From Streptomyces mangrovi (lineage in GTDB: Bacteria > Actinomycetota > Actinomycetes > Streptomycetales > Streptomycetaceae), in NCBI RefSeq assembly GCF_900114215.1, contig NZ_FOSG01000012.1, positions 105,668 through 169,667 of the forward strand: DNA of 64,000 nucleotides, in the 5' to 3' direction. Both the position numbers and the translations under genes were made by a program. The notes under the pieces are model-generated. The model saw only the letters and a program-made list of their open reading frames with translations, was not told where the DNA came from and did no database searches. Of this stretch, positions 24,554 to 33,258 are shown in pieces; within the stretch, counting starts at the first letter, position 1, and each line of letters starts with the position of its first letter.

Positions 24554-25087
24554 TCAGAGGGACTCCGGGCCCGCCGGCGCGGCGCGCTCGGCGAGACCTG
24601 GGAAGGGTACGCCCGTGCCGCGCCAGCGTGCCGCGCGGACCGCGGCCTCCCGCAGCGCGGCTGCCGCCTCCCGCCGCAGCCCGCCCTCGCCGGCCCGGAC
24701 CAGATCGGCGTAGACGGCGGCCACCCGCTCCTCCAGTTCGGCGGCGAGCCGCACCGCCGCGGCGCCGTCCGGGACCGGGTAGGGCAGGGAGTAGGCCGCC
24801 GCGGCGGGCTCGGGAGTGCCGCCCATCCGCCGTACCGCGCGGCGCAGTGCGTCACGGCGCGCGCGGTGGGCGTCGTGGGCCTGCCGCGCCTGCGCGCGCC
24901 GGTCCTCGGCGATCCGCCCGCCCACGACGCCGTAGCCGTAGACGGCGGCGTGCTCGGCCGAGAGCGCGGCCTGCAGGGCGGTCAGCGCGGGGTTCTCCTT
25001 CCCGCCGGGGGGAGAGGACGCTGGGGAGCCCGCGGAGGCGGCCGTGGCCGCCGCGGGGCTCGTCGCGGGAATCGTCGCCTGGTTCAT
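24554..25087 (-). CDS. DUF4439 ferritin-like protein
   Basis: A 177-residue protein. After an Ala/Ser-rich N-terminus, LTALQAALSAEHAAVYGYGVVGG with a glutamate and a histidine, and DAHRARRDALRR, fit the ferritin-like four-helix DUF4439 family; a later ELEERVAAVYADLV gives another helix. Metal binding is likely but not proven. The ATG overlaps the stop of the upstream lipoprotein gene (ATGA). Confidence 0.82.
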   Translation of the reverse strand: MNQATIPATSPAAATAASAGSPASSPPGGKENPALTALQAALSAEHAAVYGYGVVGGRIAEDRRAQARQAHDAHRARRDALRRAVRRMGGTPEPAAAAYSLPYPVPDGAAAVRLAAELEERVAAVYADLVRAGEGGLRREAAAALREAAVRAARWRGTGVPFPGLAERAAPAGPESL

Positions 25088-25641
25088 CACTCGCCGTCCG
25101 TGAGCAGGTAGACGTGGACCGCCCCGGCCGCCGCGACGGACGCGAGCAGCCGGGCGAGCTCGGGCGGTGCGCCGTCGAGGGCCCGGGTGAGGGCGTCGGC
25201 GGCGGCGCGTTCGGCGTTCGCGAGGACGGCCAGCGCGCGTTCGGGATCTGCGGGTACGCCCGCCCCGGCGCCCCGGGAGGCGTCCGGGGCCGGGGAGCCG
25301 CCGGGGCTCGCGGAGGCCTTCGGGGTCCCGGAGGGCTTCGGGCTCGCCGGACCGCCGGACTCCGTTCCGCCGAAGGCCCTCACATGCCGCGCCACGTCCG
25401 CCCGCAGCGGCTCCAGCCGCCCTGCCAGGTCCGGGTGCGCGGCGAGGGTGCGGTCGTAGCGGGCCAGCAGCGCGGTGCCGCCGCGTGCGGCGGCGCGGCG
25501 CAGTCGCTCGTCCGCGGAGGCGAGCCTGCGTTCGGCGGCCGTCGGCTCCTCCTGCGAGCAACCGGTCAGCAGCAGCGCGGCGGCGCCCGCCGCACCGGCG
25601 GCCAGCAGGCTCCGCCGGCGGGGACGCGGGTCGATCGGCAC
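25087..25641 (-). CDS. Lipoprotein with helical domain
   Basis: A 184-residue predicted lipoprotein, possibly twin-arginine exported: PRPRRRSLLAAGAAGAAALLLTGC with a lipobox. The rest is helical (ASADERLRRAAARGGTALLARY, then a Pro/Ser/Gly linker and ERALAVLANAERAAADALTRAL). The GTG at 25641 follows GGGAG. Frames further upstream lack a signal. Coupled to the DUF4439 gene; the pair is a conserved neighbour of rimP. Function unknown. Confidence 0.8.
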   Translation of the reverse strand: MPIDPRPRRRSLLAAGAAGAAALLLTGCSQEEPTAAERRLASADERLRRAAARGGTALLARYDRTLAAHPDLAGRLEPLRADVARHVRAFGGTESGGPASPKPSGTPKASASPGGSPAPDASRGAGAGVPADPERALAVLANAERAAADALTRALDGAPPELARLLASVAAAGAVHVYLLTDGE

Positions 25642-25910
25642 GGGCGCTCCCAGGGGAGGTGGTTCGGCGGCGCGGGGGGACGGGCGGCGATCACCGCGGA
25701 TGTGAGCGTACCCGTGTTCGTACCGTCCCCCTCGGCGGGGCACCGCCGCGCCCCGCGCGTGCCCCGTGCGGGGGACGGCCGCCCGGCGCAGCGCCTCCGG
25801 CCGTCCGGGCCGTCTGGTCGGCGCGGCCCGCGGCAGACGATAGGCTTGACTCCCGTAACCCCAGGACTGGACGTTCCCACAACAGCACACGCGGCCGAGG
25901 AGTCACCCGG

Positions 25911-26462
25911 ATGAGCACCACCCAGAGCGAGAGGCTGCGAGGACTGCTGGAGCCTCTCGTCACCGCGAAGGGGCTGGATCTCGAGGAGATCACCGTGACT
26001 CCGGCCGGAAGACGGCGGGTGCTGCGCGTGGTGGTGGACTCCGACGACGGCGTGCGGCTCGACACCTGCGCGGAGCTGAGCCGCGAGGCCTCCGAGGCGC
26101 TGGACGAGACCGACGTGATGGGCGGCGCCCCGTACGTCCTGGAGGTCACCTCACCCGGCACCGACCGCCCGCTGACCGAGCCGCGGCACTACCGCCGCGC
26201 CGTCGGAAGGCTGGTCAGGGCGCAGCTGACACAGGAGGCGGGCGGCGGCGAGCTGGTCGCCCGCGTCGGCGCGGCGGACGAGGACGGCGTGGACGTGGAG
26301 GTGCCCGGCGTCAAGGGACGCAGGCCCACCGCCCGCCGGCTCGCCTACACCGAGATCGCCAGGGCCCGGGTGGAGATCGAGTTCAACCGCAAGGCCGCCG
26401 AGAAGGCCGAGAAGGCGCGTCAGGCTGCGGCCTCTGACGAAGAGAGCCAGGAGGAGGCGTAG
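25911..26462 (+). CDS. rimP: Ribosome maturation factor RimP
   Basis: A 183-residue RimP, needed for 30S subunit maturation. VTPAGRRRVLRVVVDSDDGVRLDTCAELSREASEALDE and YVLEVTSPGTDRPLTEPRHY are the conserved blocks. The acidic/alanine-rich tail is common in actinobacteria. It starts the operon rimP-nusA-ylxR-infB; nusA begins two bases after its stop. Confidence 0.95.
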   Translation: MSTTQSERLRGLLEPLVTAKGLDLEEITVTPAGRRRVLRVVVDSDDGVRLDTCAELSREASEALDETDVMGGAPYVLEVTSPGTDRPLTEPRHYRRAVGRLVRAQLTQEAGGGELVARVGAADEDGVDVEVPGVKGRRPTARRLAYTEIARARVEIEFNRKAAEKAEKARQAAASDEESQEEA

Positions 26463-26464
26463 CC

Positions 26465-27490
26465 GTGGATATCGACATGAGTGCCCTGCGGGGTCTGGTG
26501 AGGGAGAAGGAGATCTCCTTCGACCTGTTGGTCGAGGCGATCGAGGCCGCTCTCCTCATCGCGTACCACCGTACCGAGGGAAGCCGCCGCCAGGCCCGTG
26601 TGGAGCTGGACCGCTCCACCGGCCATGTGACGGTGTGGGCCAAGGAGGACCCCGCCGACCTGCCCGAGGGCGCCGAGCCGCGCGAGTTCGACGACACCCC
26701 CTCCGGGTTCGGCCGGATCGCCGCGACCACCGCCAAGCAGGTCATCCTGCAGCGTCTGCGGGACGCCGAGGAGGAGGTCACCCTCGGCGAGTACGCCGGC
26801 CGCGAGGGCGACATCGTCACGGGAGTCGTCCAGCAGGGGAAGGATCCGCGCAGCGTCCTTGTTGACATCGGCAGGCTCGAGGCGATCCTGCCTCCGCAGG
26901 AGCAGGTGCCCGGCGAGGACTACTCGCACGGCACCCGGCTGCGCACCTATGTCGTGCGGGTCGCCAAGGGCGTACGCGGCCCGTCGGTGACCCTCTCGCG
27001 CACCCACCCCAACCTGGTGAAGAAGCTCTTCGCCCTGGAGGTGCCCGAGATCGCGGACGGCTCGGTGGAGATCGCGGCCATCGCACGCGAGGCCGGGCAC
27101 CGCACCAAGATCGCGGTGCGGTCCACCCGTGCGGGCCTGAACGCCAAGGGCGCGTGCATCGGCCCGATGGGCGGCCGGGTGCGCAACGTGATGGCCGAGT
27201 TGCAGGGCGAGAAGATCGACATCGTGGACTGGTCGGACGACCCGGCCGAGATGGTGGCCAACGCGCTCTCGCCCGCCAGGGTGAGCAGGGTGGACGTCGT
27301 GGACGCCACGGCCCGGTCGGCCAGGGTCACCGTGCCCGACTACCAGCTCTCGCTGGCGATCGGGAAGGAAGGGCAGAACGCCCGGCTCGCCGCCCGGCTC
27401 ACCGGCTGGCGGATCGACATCCGTCCGGACGTCGAGCAGAGCGGGGAGCGCGGTGGGGAGCACCGGGAGAGCGGCGCGGAGAGGGGCTGA
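26465..27490 (+). CDS. nusA: Transcription termination/antitermination factor NusA
   Basis: A 341-residue NusA: N-terminal RNA polymerase-binding domain (VEAIEAALLIAYHR), S1 domain (GREGDIVTGVVQQGKDPRSVLVDIGRLEAILP), KH1 (EIAAIAREAGHRTKIAV) and KH2 (PDYQLSLAIGKEGQNARLAARLTGW). No C-terminal acidic repeats, as usual in actinobacteria. It acts in pausing, termination and rRNA antitermination. GTG start two bases after rimP. Confidence 0.97.
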   Translation: MDIDMSALRGLVREKEISFDLLVEAIEAALLIAYHRTEGSRRQARVELDRSTGHVTVWAKEDPADLPEGAEPREFDDTPSGFGRIAATTAKQVILQRLRDAEEEVTLGEYAGREGDIVTGVVQQGKDPRSVLVDIGRLEAILPPQEQVPGEDYSHGTRLRTYVVRVAKGVRGPSVTLSRTHPNLVKKLFALEVPEIADGSVEIAAIAREAGHRTKIAVRSTRAGLNAKGACIGPMGGRVRNVMAELQGEKIDIVDWSDDPAEMVANALSPARVSRVDVVDATARSARVTVPDYQLSLAIGKEGQNARLAARLTGWRIDIRPDVEQSGERGGEHRESGAERG

Positions 27491-27564
27491 GAGGTCTGTC
27501 ACCGTCCGTACCCCCGCGGCGACCCCGCCGGCGGCACAGTTGGCGCGGGGAGGTAGACTGAAGA

Positions 27565-27843
27565 GTGTCTGACCGGACGCGTGCCCGCGCATGCCCTGAA
27601 CGCACCTGTGTGGGTTGTCGGGAGCGGTCGGGCAAGGGCGATCTGCTGCGTGTGGTGCTGGTCGGGAACAGATGCGTTCCGGATCATCGCGGTACGCTGC
27701 CCGGCCGGGGCGCTTATCTGCACCCCGCACCGACCTGTGTCGACCTGGCGGTCCGCCGCCGGGCGTTCCAGCGGGCCTTCCGGGCCGGCGGACCGCTCGA
27801 TACCGCGGAACTGCTGCAGGCAGTACCGCGGGCAACACCGTAA
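27565..27843 (+). CDS. YlxR family RNA-binding/nucleoid protein
   Basis: A 92-residue protein with the family signature ERTCVGCRERSGKGDLLRVV and GRGAYLHPAPTCVDLAVRRRAFQRAF. YlxR proteins occur between nusA and infB in most bacteria. GTG start after GGTAGACTGAAG. A 169-base leader with tandem repeats separates it from infB. Confidence 0.92.
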   Translation: MSDRTRARACPERTCVGCRERSGKGDLLRVVLVGNRCVPDHRGTLPGRGAYLHPAPTCVDLAVRRRAFQRAFRAGGPLDTAELLQAVPRATP

Positions 27844-27923
27844 GACAGCAAGCACGCACGACGCCCGTACGGCACCCCGCCGTGCGGGAGAGGTACCTCG
27901 CGAGTTGGAAGTAGGTCGAGATT

Positions 27924-27956
27924 GCGATGAGCACTCGATGAGTACGCGATGAGTAC
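27924..27956 (+). repeat. Three 11-bp tandem repeats upstream of infB
   Basis: CGATGAGCACT, CGATGAGTACG and CGATGAGTACG follow one another and end 56 bases before the infB start. They lie in untranslated RNA between ylxR and infB. Each contains ATG, which could compete as start sites. Confidence 0.8.
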
Positions 27957-28012
27957 GCCCATGCAGTAGCGAAGGTCCGGCGGACGAATCCCCCCGGACC
28001 GTAAGGAGCGAA

Positions 28013-31000
28013 GTGGCTAAGGTCCGGGTATACGAGCTCGCCAAGGAGCTTGGAGTCGAGAGCAAGGTCGTCATGGCCAAGCTCCAGGAACTCGGTGAAT
28101 TCGTCCGTTCGGCGTCCTCGACGATCGAGGCGCCGGTGGTACGCAAACTGACCGACGCGTTCGACGCGGGCAACGGCGCCGGAGGCGCCAAGAAGTCCGC
28201 GGCGAAGCCCGCCGCCCCCCGCAAGGCGGCCCCCAAGCCGGGCGCCCCGAAGCCGGGTGCCTCCGCACCCCGCCCGGGTGCCCCCAAGCCCGGCGCGCCC
28301 AAGCCCCCGGCCCCCGCGGCCGAGGCGCCCAGGAGCGCGCCCCAGAAGAACGTCCCGGGTCCGGGTCCCGCCAGGAGCGGCCCGACCCCGCCGACCCCCG
28401 GACCGCGTCCGGCCCCGGCCAAGCCGGGCCCGGCGCAGCCTCCGGCTCCGGCCAAGCCCGAGTTCACCGCGCCGCCGTCCGGTCAGGGCGCGCCGCGTCC
28501 GGGTGCGCCGAAGCCGGGTGGCCGTCCCGCCCCGGCGGGCCAGGACCGCCGCGGTCCGGGCGGTCCCAAGCCGGGCGGTCCCAAGCCGGGCGCCCGTCCG
28601 GCCGGCCCGCGTCCGGGCAACAACCCCTTCACCTCCGGCGGCTCCACCGGCATGGCGCGCCCGCAGGCGCCCCGTCCGGGCGGCGCCCCGCGTCCCGGCG
28701 GCCCCGGCGCCCCGGGCGGTCCGCGTCCCGGAGCCGGCCAGGGCGGCCCCCGTCCGCAGGCTCCCGGCGGCGGTCGTCCCAGCCCCGGCAACATGCCGCG
28801 TCCGCAGGGCGGACAGGGTGGCGCCGCGGGTCCGCGTCCGGGCGGCAACCGTCCGAACCCGGGCATGATGCCGCAGCGTCCGGCCGCGGGTCCGCGTCCG
28901 GGCCCCGGCGGCCGCGGCCCCGGCGGCGGCGCGGGCCGTCCCGGCGGTGGCGGCGGTGGCCGTCCCGGCTTCGCCGGCCGTCCCGGTGGCGGTGGCGGTG
29001 GCGGTCGTCCCGGTGGCGGTGGCGGCTTCGCCGGCCGTCCCGGTGGTGGCGGCGGCTTCGGCGGCCGTCCCGGTTTCGGCGGCCGTCCCGGCGGCCCCGG
29101 TGGCCGCGGCGGCACGCAGGGCGCCTTCGGCCGTCCCGGCGGTCCGGCGCGCCGCGGCCGCAAGTCGAAGCGGCAGAGGCGCCAGGAGTACGAGGCCATG
29201 CAGGCCCCGTCCATCGGCGGCGTGATGCTGCCGCGCGGCAAGGGCGAGACCGTCCGGCTGTCGCGCGGTGCGTCGCTCACCGACTTCGCGGAGAAGATCA
29301 ACGCCAACCCGGCGTCGCTGGTCCAGGTGATGTTCAACCTGGGCGAGATGGTCACCGCGACCCAGTCGGTCTCCGACGAGACGCTTCATCTCCTCGGCGA
29401 GGAGATGAACTACGTCGTCCAGATCGTCAGCCCGGAGGAGGAGGACCGCGAGCTGCTCGAGTCCTTCGACATCGAGTTCGGCGAGGACGAGGGCGGCGAG
29501 GAGGCACTCGTCTCGCGTCCGCCGGTGGTGACCGTCATGGGTCACGTCGACCACGGTAAGACGCGCCTGCTGGACGCGATCCGCAAGACCAACGTCATCG
29601 AGGGCGAGGCCGGCGGCATCACCCAGCACATCGGTGCGTACCAGGCGGCCACCGAGGTCAACGGCGAAGACCGGAAGATCACCTTCATCGACACCCCGGG
29701 TCACGAGGCGTTCACCGCCATGCGTGCCCGCGGTGCGAAGTCGACCGACATCGCGATCCTGGTGGTGGCGGCCAACGACGGTGTGATGCCCCAGACGGTC
29801 GAGGCGCTCAACCACGCCAAGGCGGCCGAGGTGCCGATCGTGGTGGCGGTCAACAAGATCGACGTCGAGGGCGCGGACCCGACCAAGGTGCGCGGCCAGC
29901 TCACCGAGTACGGGCTCGTGGCCGAGGAGTACGGCGGCGACACCATGTTCGTCGACATCTCCGCCAAGCAGGGCCTGAACATCGACGGGCTGCTGGAGGC
30001 CGTGGTCCTGACCGCGGACGCCTCGCTCGACCTGCGGGCCAACCCGGAGCAGGACGCGCAGGGCATCGCGATCGAGGCCCACCTCGACCGCGGCCGCGGC
30101 GCGGTGGCCACGGTGCTGGTCCAGCGCGGCACCCTGCGGGTCGGCGACACGGTCGTGGTCGGCGACGCCTACGGCCGCGTCCGGGCGATGCTCGACGACA
30201 AGGGCAACAACGTCCAGGAGGCCGGCCCGGCGACCCCGGTCCTGGTGCTGGGTCTGACCAGCGTCCCCGGCGCGGGCGACAACTTCCTGGTGGTCGACGA
30301 GGACCGCACGGCCCGGCAGATCGCCGAGAAGCGCGCCGCCCGCGAGCGCAACGCCGCCTTCGCCAAGCGCACCCGCAGGGTCTCCCTGGAGGACCTGGAC
30401 AAGGTGCTCAAGGCCGGCGAGGTGCAGCAGCTCAACCTCATCATCAAGGGCGACGCGTCCGGTTCGGTCGAGGCCCTGGAGTCCTCGCTGCTCCAGCTCG
30501 ACGTCGGCGAGGAGGTCGACCTGCGCATCCTGCACCGCGGCGTGGGTGCGGTCACCGAGACCGACATCGACCTGGCGACCGGCTCCGACGCCATCGTCAT
30601 CGGCTTCAACGTGCGCGCCGAGGGGCGTGCCACGCAGATGGCCGAGCGCGAGGGCGTGGACGTCCGCTACTACTCGGTCATCTACCAGGTGATCGAGGAG
30701 ATCGAGGCGGCCCTCAAGGGCATGCTCAAGCCGGAGTACGAGGAGGTCGAGCTGGGCACGGCGGAGATCCGCGAGGTCTTCCGCTCCTCCAAGCTCGGCA
30801 ACATCGCGGGTGTCATCATCCGCTCCGGCGAGGTCAGGCGGAACACCAAGGCCCGCCTCATCCGCGACGGCAAGGTCGTGGCGGAGAACCTCAACATCGA
30901 GGGTCTGCGCCGCTTCAAGGACGACGTCACCGAGATCCGCGAAGGCTTCGAGGGCGGTATCAACCTCGGAAACTTCAACGACATCAAGGTCGACGACGTC

Positions 31001-31039
31001 ATCGCGACGTACGAGATGCGGGAGAAGCCCCGCGCCTGA
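28013..31039 (+). CDS. infB: Translation initiation factor IF-2
   Basis: A 1008-residue IF-2. An IF2N domain opens the protein (VRVYELAKELGVESKVVMAKL). Residues ~55-390 are a low-complexity Pro/Gly/Ala/Arg region. A second IF2N follows (SRGASLTDFAEKINANP), then the GTPase domain (G1 GHVDHGKT near residue 510, DTPGHEAF, NKID) and domains II-IV ending TYEMREKPRA. It delivers initiator tRNA to the 30S subunit. GTG start with AAGGAG upstream. The long disordered part is typical of Streptomyces. Confidence 0.98.
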   Translation: MAKVRVYELAKELGVESKVVMAKLQELGEFVRSASSTIEAPVVRKLTDAFDAGNGAGGAKKSAAKPAAPRKAAPKPGAPKPGASAPRPGAPKPGAPKPPAPAAEAPRSAPQKNVPGPGPARSGPTPPTPGPRPAPAKPGPAQPPAPAKPEFTAPPSGQGAPRPGAPKPGGRPAPAGQDRRGPGGPKPGGPKPGARPAGPRPGNNPFTSGGSTGMARPQAPRPGGAPRPGGPGAPGGPRPGAGQGGPRPQAPGGGRPSPGNMPRPQGGQGGAAGPRPGGNRPNPGMMPQRPAAGPRPGPGGRGPGGGAGRPGGGGGGRPGFAGRPGGGGGGGRPGGGGGFAGRPGGGGGFGGRPGFGGRPGGPGGRGGTQGAFGRPGGPARRGRKSKRQRRQEYEAMQAPSIGGVMLPRGKGETVRLSRGASLTDFAEKINANPASLVQVMFNLGEMVTATQSVSDETLHLLGEEMNYVVQIVSPEEEDRELLESFDIEFGEDEGGEEALVSRPPVVTVMGHVDHGKTRLLDAIRKTNVIEGEAGGITQHIGAYQAATEVNGEDRKITFIDTPGHEAFTAMRARGAKSTDIAILVVAANDGVMPQTVEALNHAKAAEVPIVVAVNKIDVEGADPTKVRGQLTEYGLVAEEYGGDTMFVDISAKQGLNIDGLLEAVVLTADASLDLRANPEQDAQGIAIEAHLDRGRGAVATVLVQRGTLRVGDTVVVGDAYGRVRAMLDDKGNNVQEAGPATPVLVLGLTSVPGAGDNFLVVDEDRTARQIAEKRAARERNAAFAKRTRRVSLEDLDKVLKAGEVQQLNLIIKGDASGSVEALESSLLQLDVGEEVDLRILHRGVGAVTETDIDLATGSDAIVIGFNVRAEGRATQMAEREGVDVRYYSVIYQVIEEIEAALKGMLKPEYEEVELGTAEIREVFRSSKLGNIAGVIIRSGEVRRNTKARLIRDGKVVAENLNIEGLRRFKDDVTEIREGFEGGINLGNFNDIKVDDVIATYEMREKPRA

Positions 31040-31064
31040 TGCCAGCCGGTGGGTGCCACCGGTG

Positions 31065-31109
31065 AACGGCCACGGAGCCTCCCGCCCCGGCGGGGGGCTC
31101 CCGGCCGTT
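31065..31109 (+). terminator. Hairpin after infB
   Basis: An interrupted stem (AACGGCC ... GGAGCC with GGCTCC ... GGCCGTT) closes a GC-rich loop 25 bases after the stop, followed by a short AT stretch. It may only partly stop transcription into ylxP-rbfA. Confidence 0.55.
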
Positions 31110-31218
31110 ATATGCGTCGATCACCGGGAACCGTTGCGTGTACGGTTTCCCGTGTCCTGCCGGGAGTCGGCAGGGCTTCGCCCCACGAGGCCCCACGGGT
31201 CGGCTGGACCCGCATCCC

Positions 31219-31512
31219 ATGTACGTAGGCACACTCTCGTTCGACCTGCTGCTCGGCGACGTACGGTCGCTGAAGGAGAAGAGGTCGGTCGTCCGCCCGA
31301 TCATCGCGGAGCTGCAGCGCAAGTACACGGTGAGCGTCGCGGAGGTCGGGGACCAGAACATCCACCGCAGGGCCCTGATCGGCCTCGCGACGGTCTCCGG
31401 GGACGCCGGGCACGTCTCGGACGTGCTCGACCGGTGCGAGCGGCTGGTGGCCGCCCGGCCGGAGGTGGAGCTGCTGTCGGTGCGGCGGCGGTTCCACGGG
31501 GACGAGGACTGA
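31219..31512 (+). CDS. DUF503 protein (YlxP family)
   Basis: A 97-residue DUF503 protein: MYVGTLSFDLLLGDVRSLKEKRSVVRPI and the central VSVAEVGDQNIHRRALIGLATVSGD. The family sits between infB and rbfA in many bacteria and is linked to ribosome biogenesis. The ATG at the MYVGTLSFD start matches homologues. Confidence 0.93.
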   Translation: MYVGTLSFDLLLGDVRSLKEKRSVVRPIIAELQRKYTVSVAEVGDQNIHRRALIGLATVSGDAGHVSDVLDRCERLVAARPEVELLSVRRRFHGDED

Positions 31513-31577
31513 GCGCGTCCGGTGCGCAGCCCCGACCGGACCGAACCGAACGATCCGAAACAGAAGGAAGCAGACAC

Positions 31578-32075
31578 ATGACCGACACCGCGCGGGCACG
31601 CAAACTGGCCGACCGCATCCGGGTCGTGGTCGCGGAGACCCTCCAGCGGCGGATCAAGGACCCGCGGCTCGGCTATGTGACGATCACCGACACCAGGGTC
31701 ACCGGCGACCTGCGGGAGGCGACCGTCTTCTACACGGTCTACGGCGACGACGAGGAGCGGGCGGCCTCCGCCGCGGCGCTGGAGAGCGCCAAGGGCGTAC
31801 TGCGCTCGGAGGTCGGGCGGCAGACCGGCGTGCGCTTCACGCCGTCGCTGACGTTCGTCCCGGACGCGCTCCCGGAGAACGCCCGGACCATCGACGACCT
31901 GCTGGCCAGGGCCAGGGCGTCGGACGCCCAGGTGCGCCAGGCGTCCTCGGGCGCCACGTACGCGGGCGAGCCCGACCCGTACCGCAAGCCCGTGAGCGAG
32001 GAGGACGCCGAGGACATCGGTGACGCCGAGGACACGGGGGACGCCGGGGGCCGGGCGGACGGCGAGGACGCCTGA
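31578..32075 (+). CDS. rbfA: Ribosome-binding factor A
   Basis: A 165-residue RbfA, a KH-fold protein that helps mature the 16S 5' end: RARKLADRIRVVVAETLQRRIKDPRLGYVTITDTRVTGDL (read in parts) and TPSLTFVPDALPENARTIDDLLARA. An acidic tail rich in E, D and G extends past the usual core. GAAGGAAG lies upstream of the ATG. truB begins three bases after the stop. Confidence 0.95.
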   Translation: MTDTARARKLADRIRVVVAETLQRRIKDPRLGYVTITDTRVTGDLREATVFYTVYGDDEERAASAAALESAKGVLRSEVGRQTGVRFTPSLTFVPDALPENARTIDDLLARARASDAQVRQASSGATYAGEPDPYRKPVSEEDAEDIGDAEDTGDAGGRADGEDA

Positions 32076-32078
32076 CCC

Positions 32079-32984
32079 GTGGCACGCAAAGGAACCCAGG
32101 AGCCCGGCGGGCTGGTCGTCGTCGACAAGCCCGCCGGCTTCACCTCCCACGACGTGGTCGCCAAGATGCGCGGCATCGCCCGTACCCGCCGGGTCGGGCA
32201 CGCCGGCACGCTGGACCCGATGGCCACCGGTGTCCTCGTCCTGGGCATCGAGAAGGCGACCCGGTTGCTGGGGCACCTGGCGCTGACGGAGAAGGAGTAC
32301 GTCGGCACCGTCCGCCTCGGCCAGAGCACCGTCACCGACGACGCGGAGGGCGAGATCACCTCCTCCACGCCGGCGGACGGCATCGCCCGCGAGGCGATCG
32401 ACGACGGCGTCGCCAAGCTGACCGGCGACATCCTCCAGATCCCCTCGAAGGTCAGCGCGATCAAGGTCGACGGAAAGCGGTCCTACGCCCGGGTGCGCGA
32501 GGGCGAGGAGGTGGAACTGGCCGCCCGGCCGGTCACCGTCTCCTCCTTCACCGTGCACGACGTGCGGCACGGGAGTGCCGAGGACGGCACCCCCGTGCTG
32601 GACCTGCTGGTCTCCGTCGTCTGCTCCTCCGGCACCTACATCCGGGCGCTCGCCCGCGACCTGGGCGCCGGACTGGGAGTCGGCGGCCACCTCGCGGCGC
32701 TGCGCCGCACCCGGGTCGGCCCGTACGGCCTGGACGCGGCGCGCACCCTGGAGCAGCACCAGGAGTCGCTGACCGTCATGCCCGTCGGCGAGGCGGCCGC
32801 GGCCGCCTTCCCGCGCTGGGACGTGGACGAGCGGCAGGCGAGGCTGCTGGCGAACGGCGTGCGGATCGCCATGCCCCCGTCCGGCCGTCCCGGACCGGTC
32901 GCGGTCTTCGGGCCGGGGGAACGCTTCCTCGCGCTGGTCGAGGAGCAGGGGGGCAGGGCCAGGAGCCTGGCCGTCTTCGCCTGA
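32079..32984 (+). CDS. truB: tRNA pseudouridine(55) synthase
   Basis: A 301-residue TruB making pseudouridine-55 in the tRNA T-loop. Motifs: GLVVVDKPAGFTSHDVV, RVGHAGTLDPMATGVLVLG with the catalytic aspartate, the QIPSKVSAIKVDGKRSYARVR block, and a C-terminal PUA-like part. GTG start close to rbfA, so co-transcribed. A strong hairpin follows. Confidence 0.96.
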   Translation: MARKGTQEPGGLVVVDKPAGFTSHDVVAKMRGIARTRRVGHAGTLDPMATGVLVLGIEKATRLLGHLALTEKEYVGTVRLGQSTVTDDAEGEITSSTPADGIAREAIDDGVAKLTGDILQIPSKVSAIKVDGKRSYARVREGEEVELAARPVTVSSFTVHDVRHGSAEDGTPVLDLLVSVVCSSGTYIRALARDLGAGLGVGGHLAALRRTRVGPYGLDAARTLEQHQESLTVMPVGEAAAAAFPRWDVDERQARLLANGVRIAMPPSGRPGPVAVFGPGERFLALVEEQGGRARSLAVFA

Positions 32985-33014
32985 CCCGGTCCGGCGAAGA
33001 CGGTGGTACGCACC

Positions 33015-33050
33015 GTGGGTGCGGGCGCCGAGTCCGGCGCCCGCACCCAC
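33015..33050 (+). terminator. Hairpin terminator after truB
   Basis: A perfect 15-bp stem (GTGGGTGCGGGCGCC and its complement) with a 6-base loop lies 31 bases after the truB stop. Confidence 0.75.
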
Positions 33051-33258
33051 GATCCCCCTCCTGTGCGCAACCGGATCCCTGTCCACCAGGAGGACCGGAA
33101 TCACCCCGCCGGGCGGGCGCGCGGAGTGAATCACGGCGCGCGCCGGGGCGCTTTTCGGCAGGAGCCCTCCGGCGCGGGTCCCCGTGCGAACACGACGGGG
33201 GGTCATGGCACCCTTGGACCCGGCACCATCCACTGGCATTCGGCGAGGAGCGGGCACT

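Noticed and set aside
28220..29160. Gly/Pro/Arg tract read as a separate repeat element
   Set aside because: It is the in-frame disordered region of infB, common in Streptomyces IF-2.
26420..30535. 1371-codon minus-strand frame across nusA and infB
   Set aside because: Antisense of well-recognised genes; composition is an artefact of codon bias and the infB Gly/Pro region.
31139..31218. Longer start for the DUF503 gene
   Set aside because: The upstream frame is open, but the conserved family N-terminus is MYVGTLSFD at 31219.
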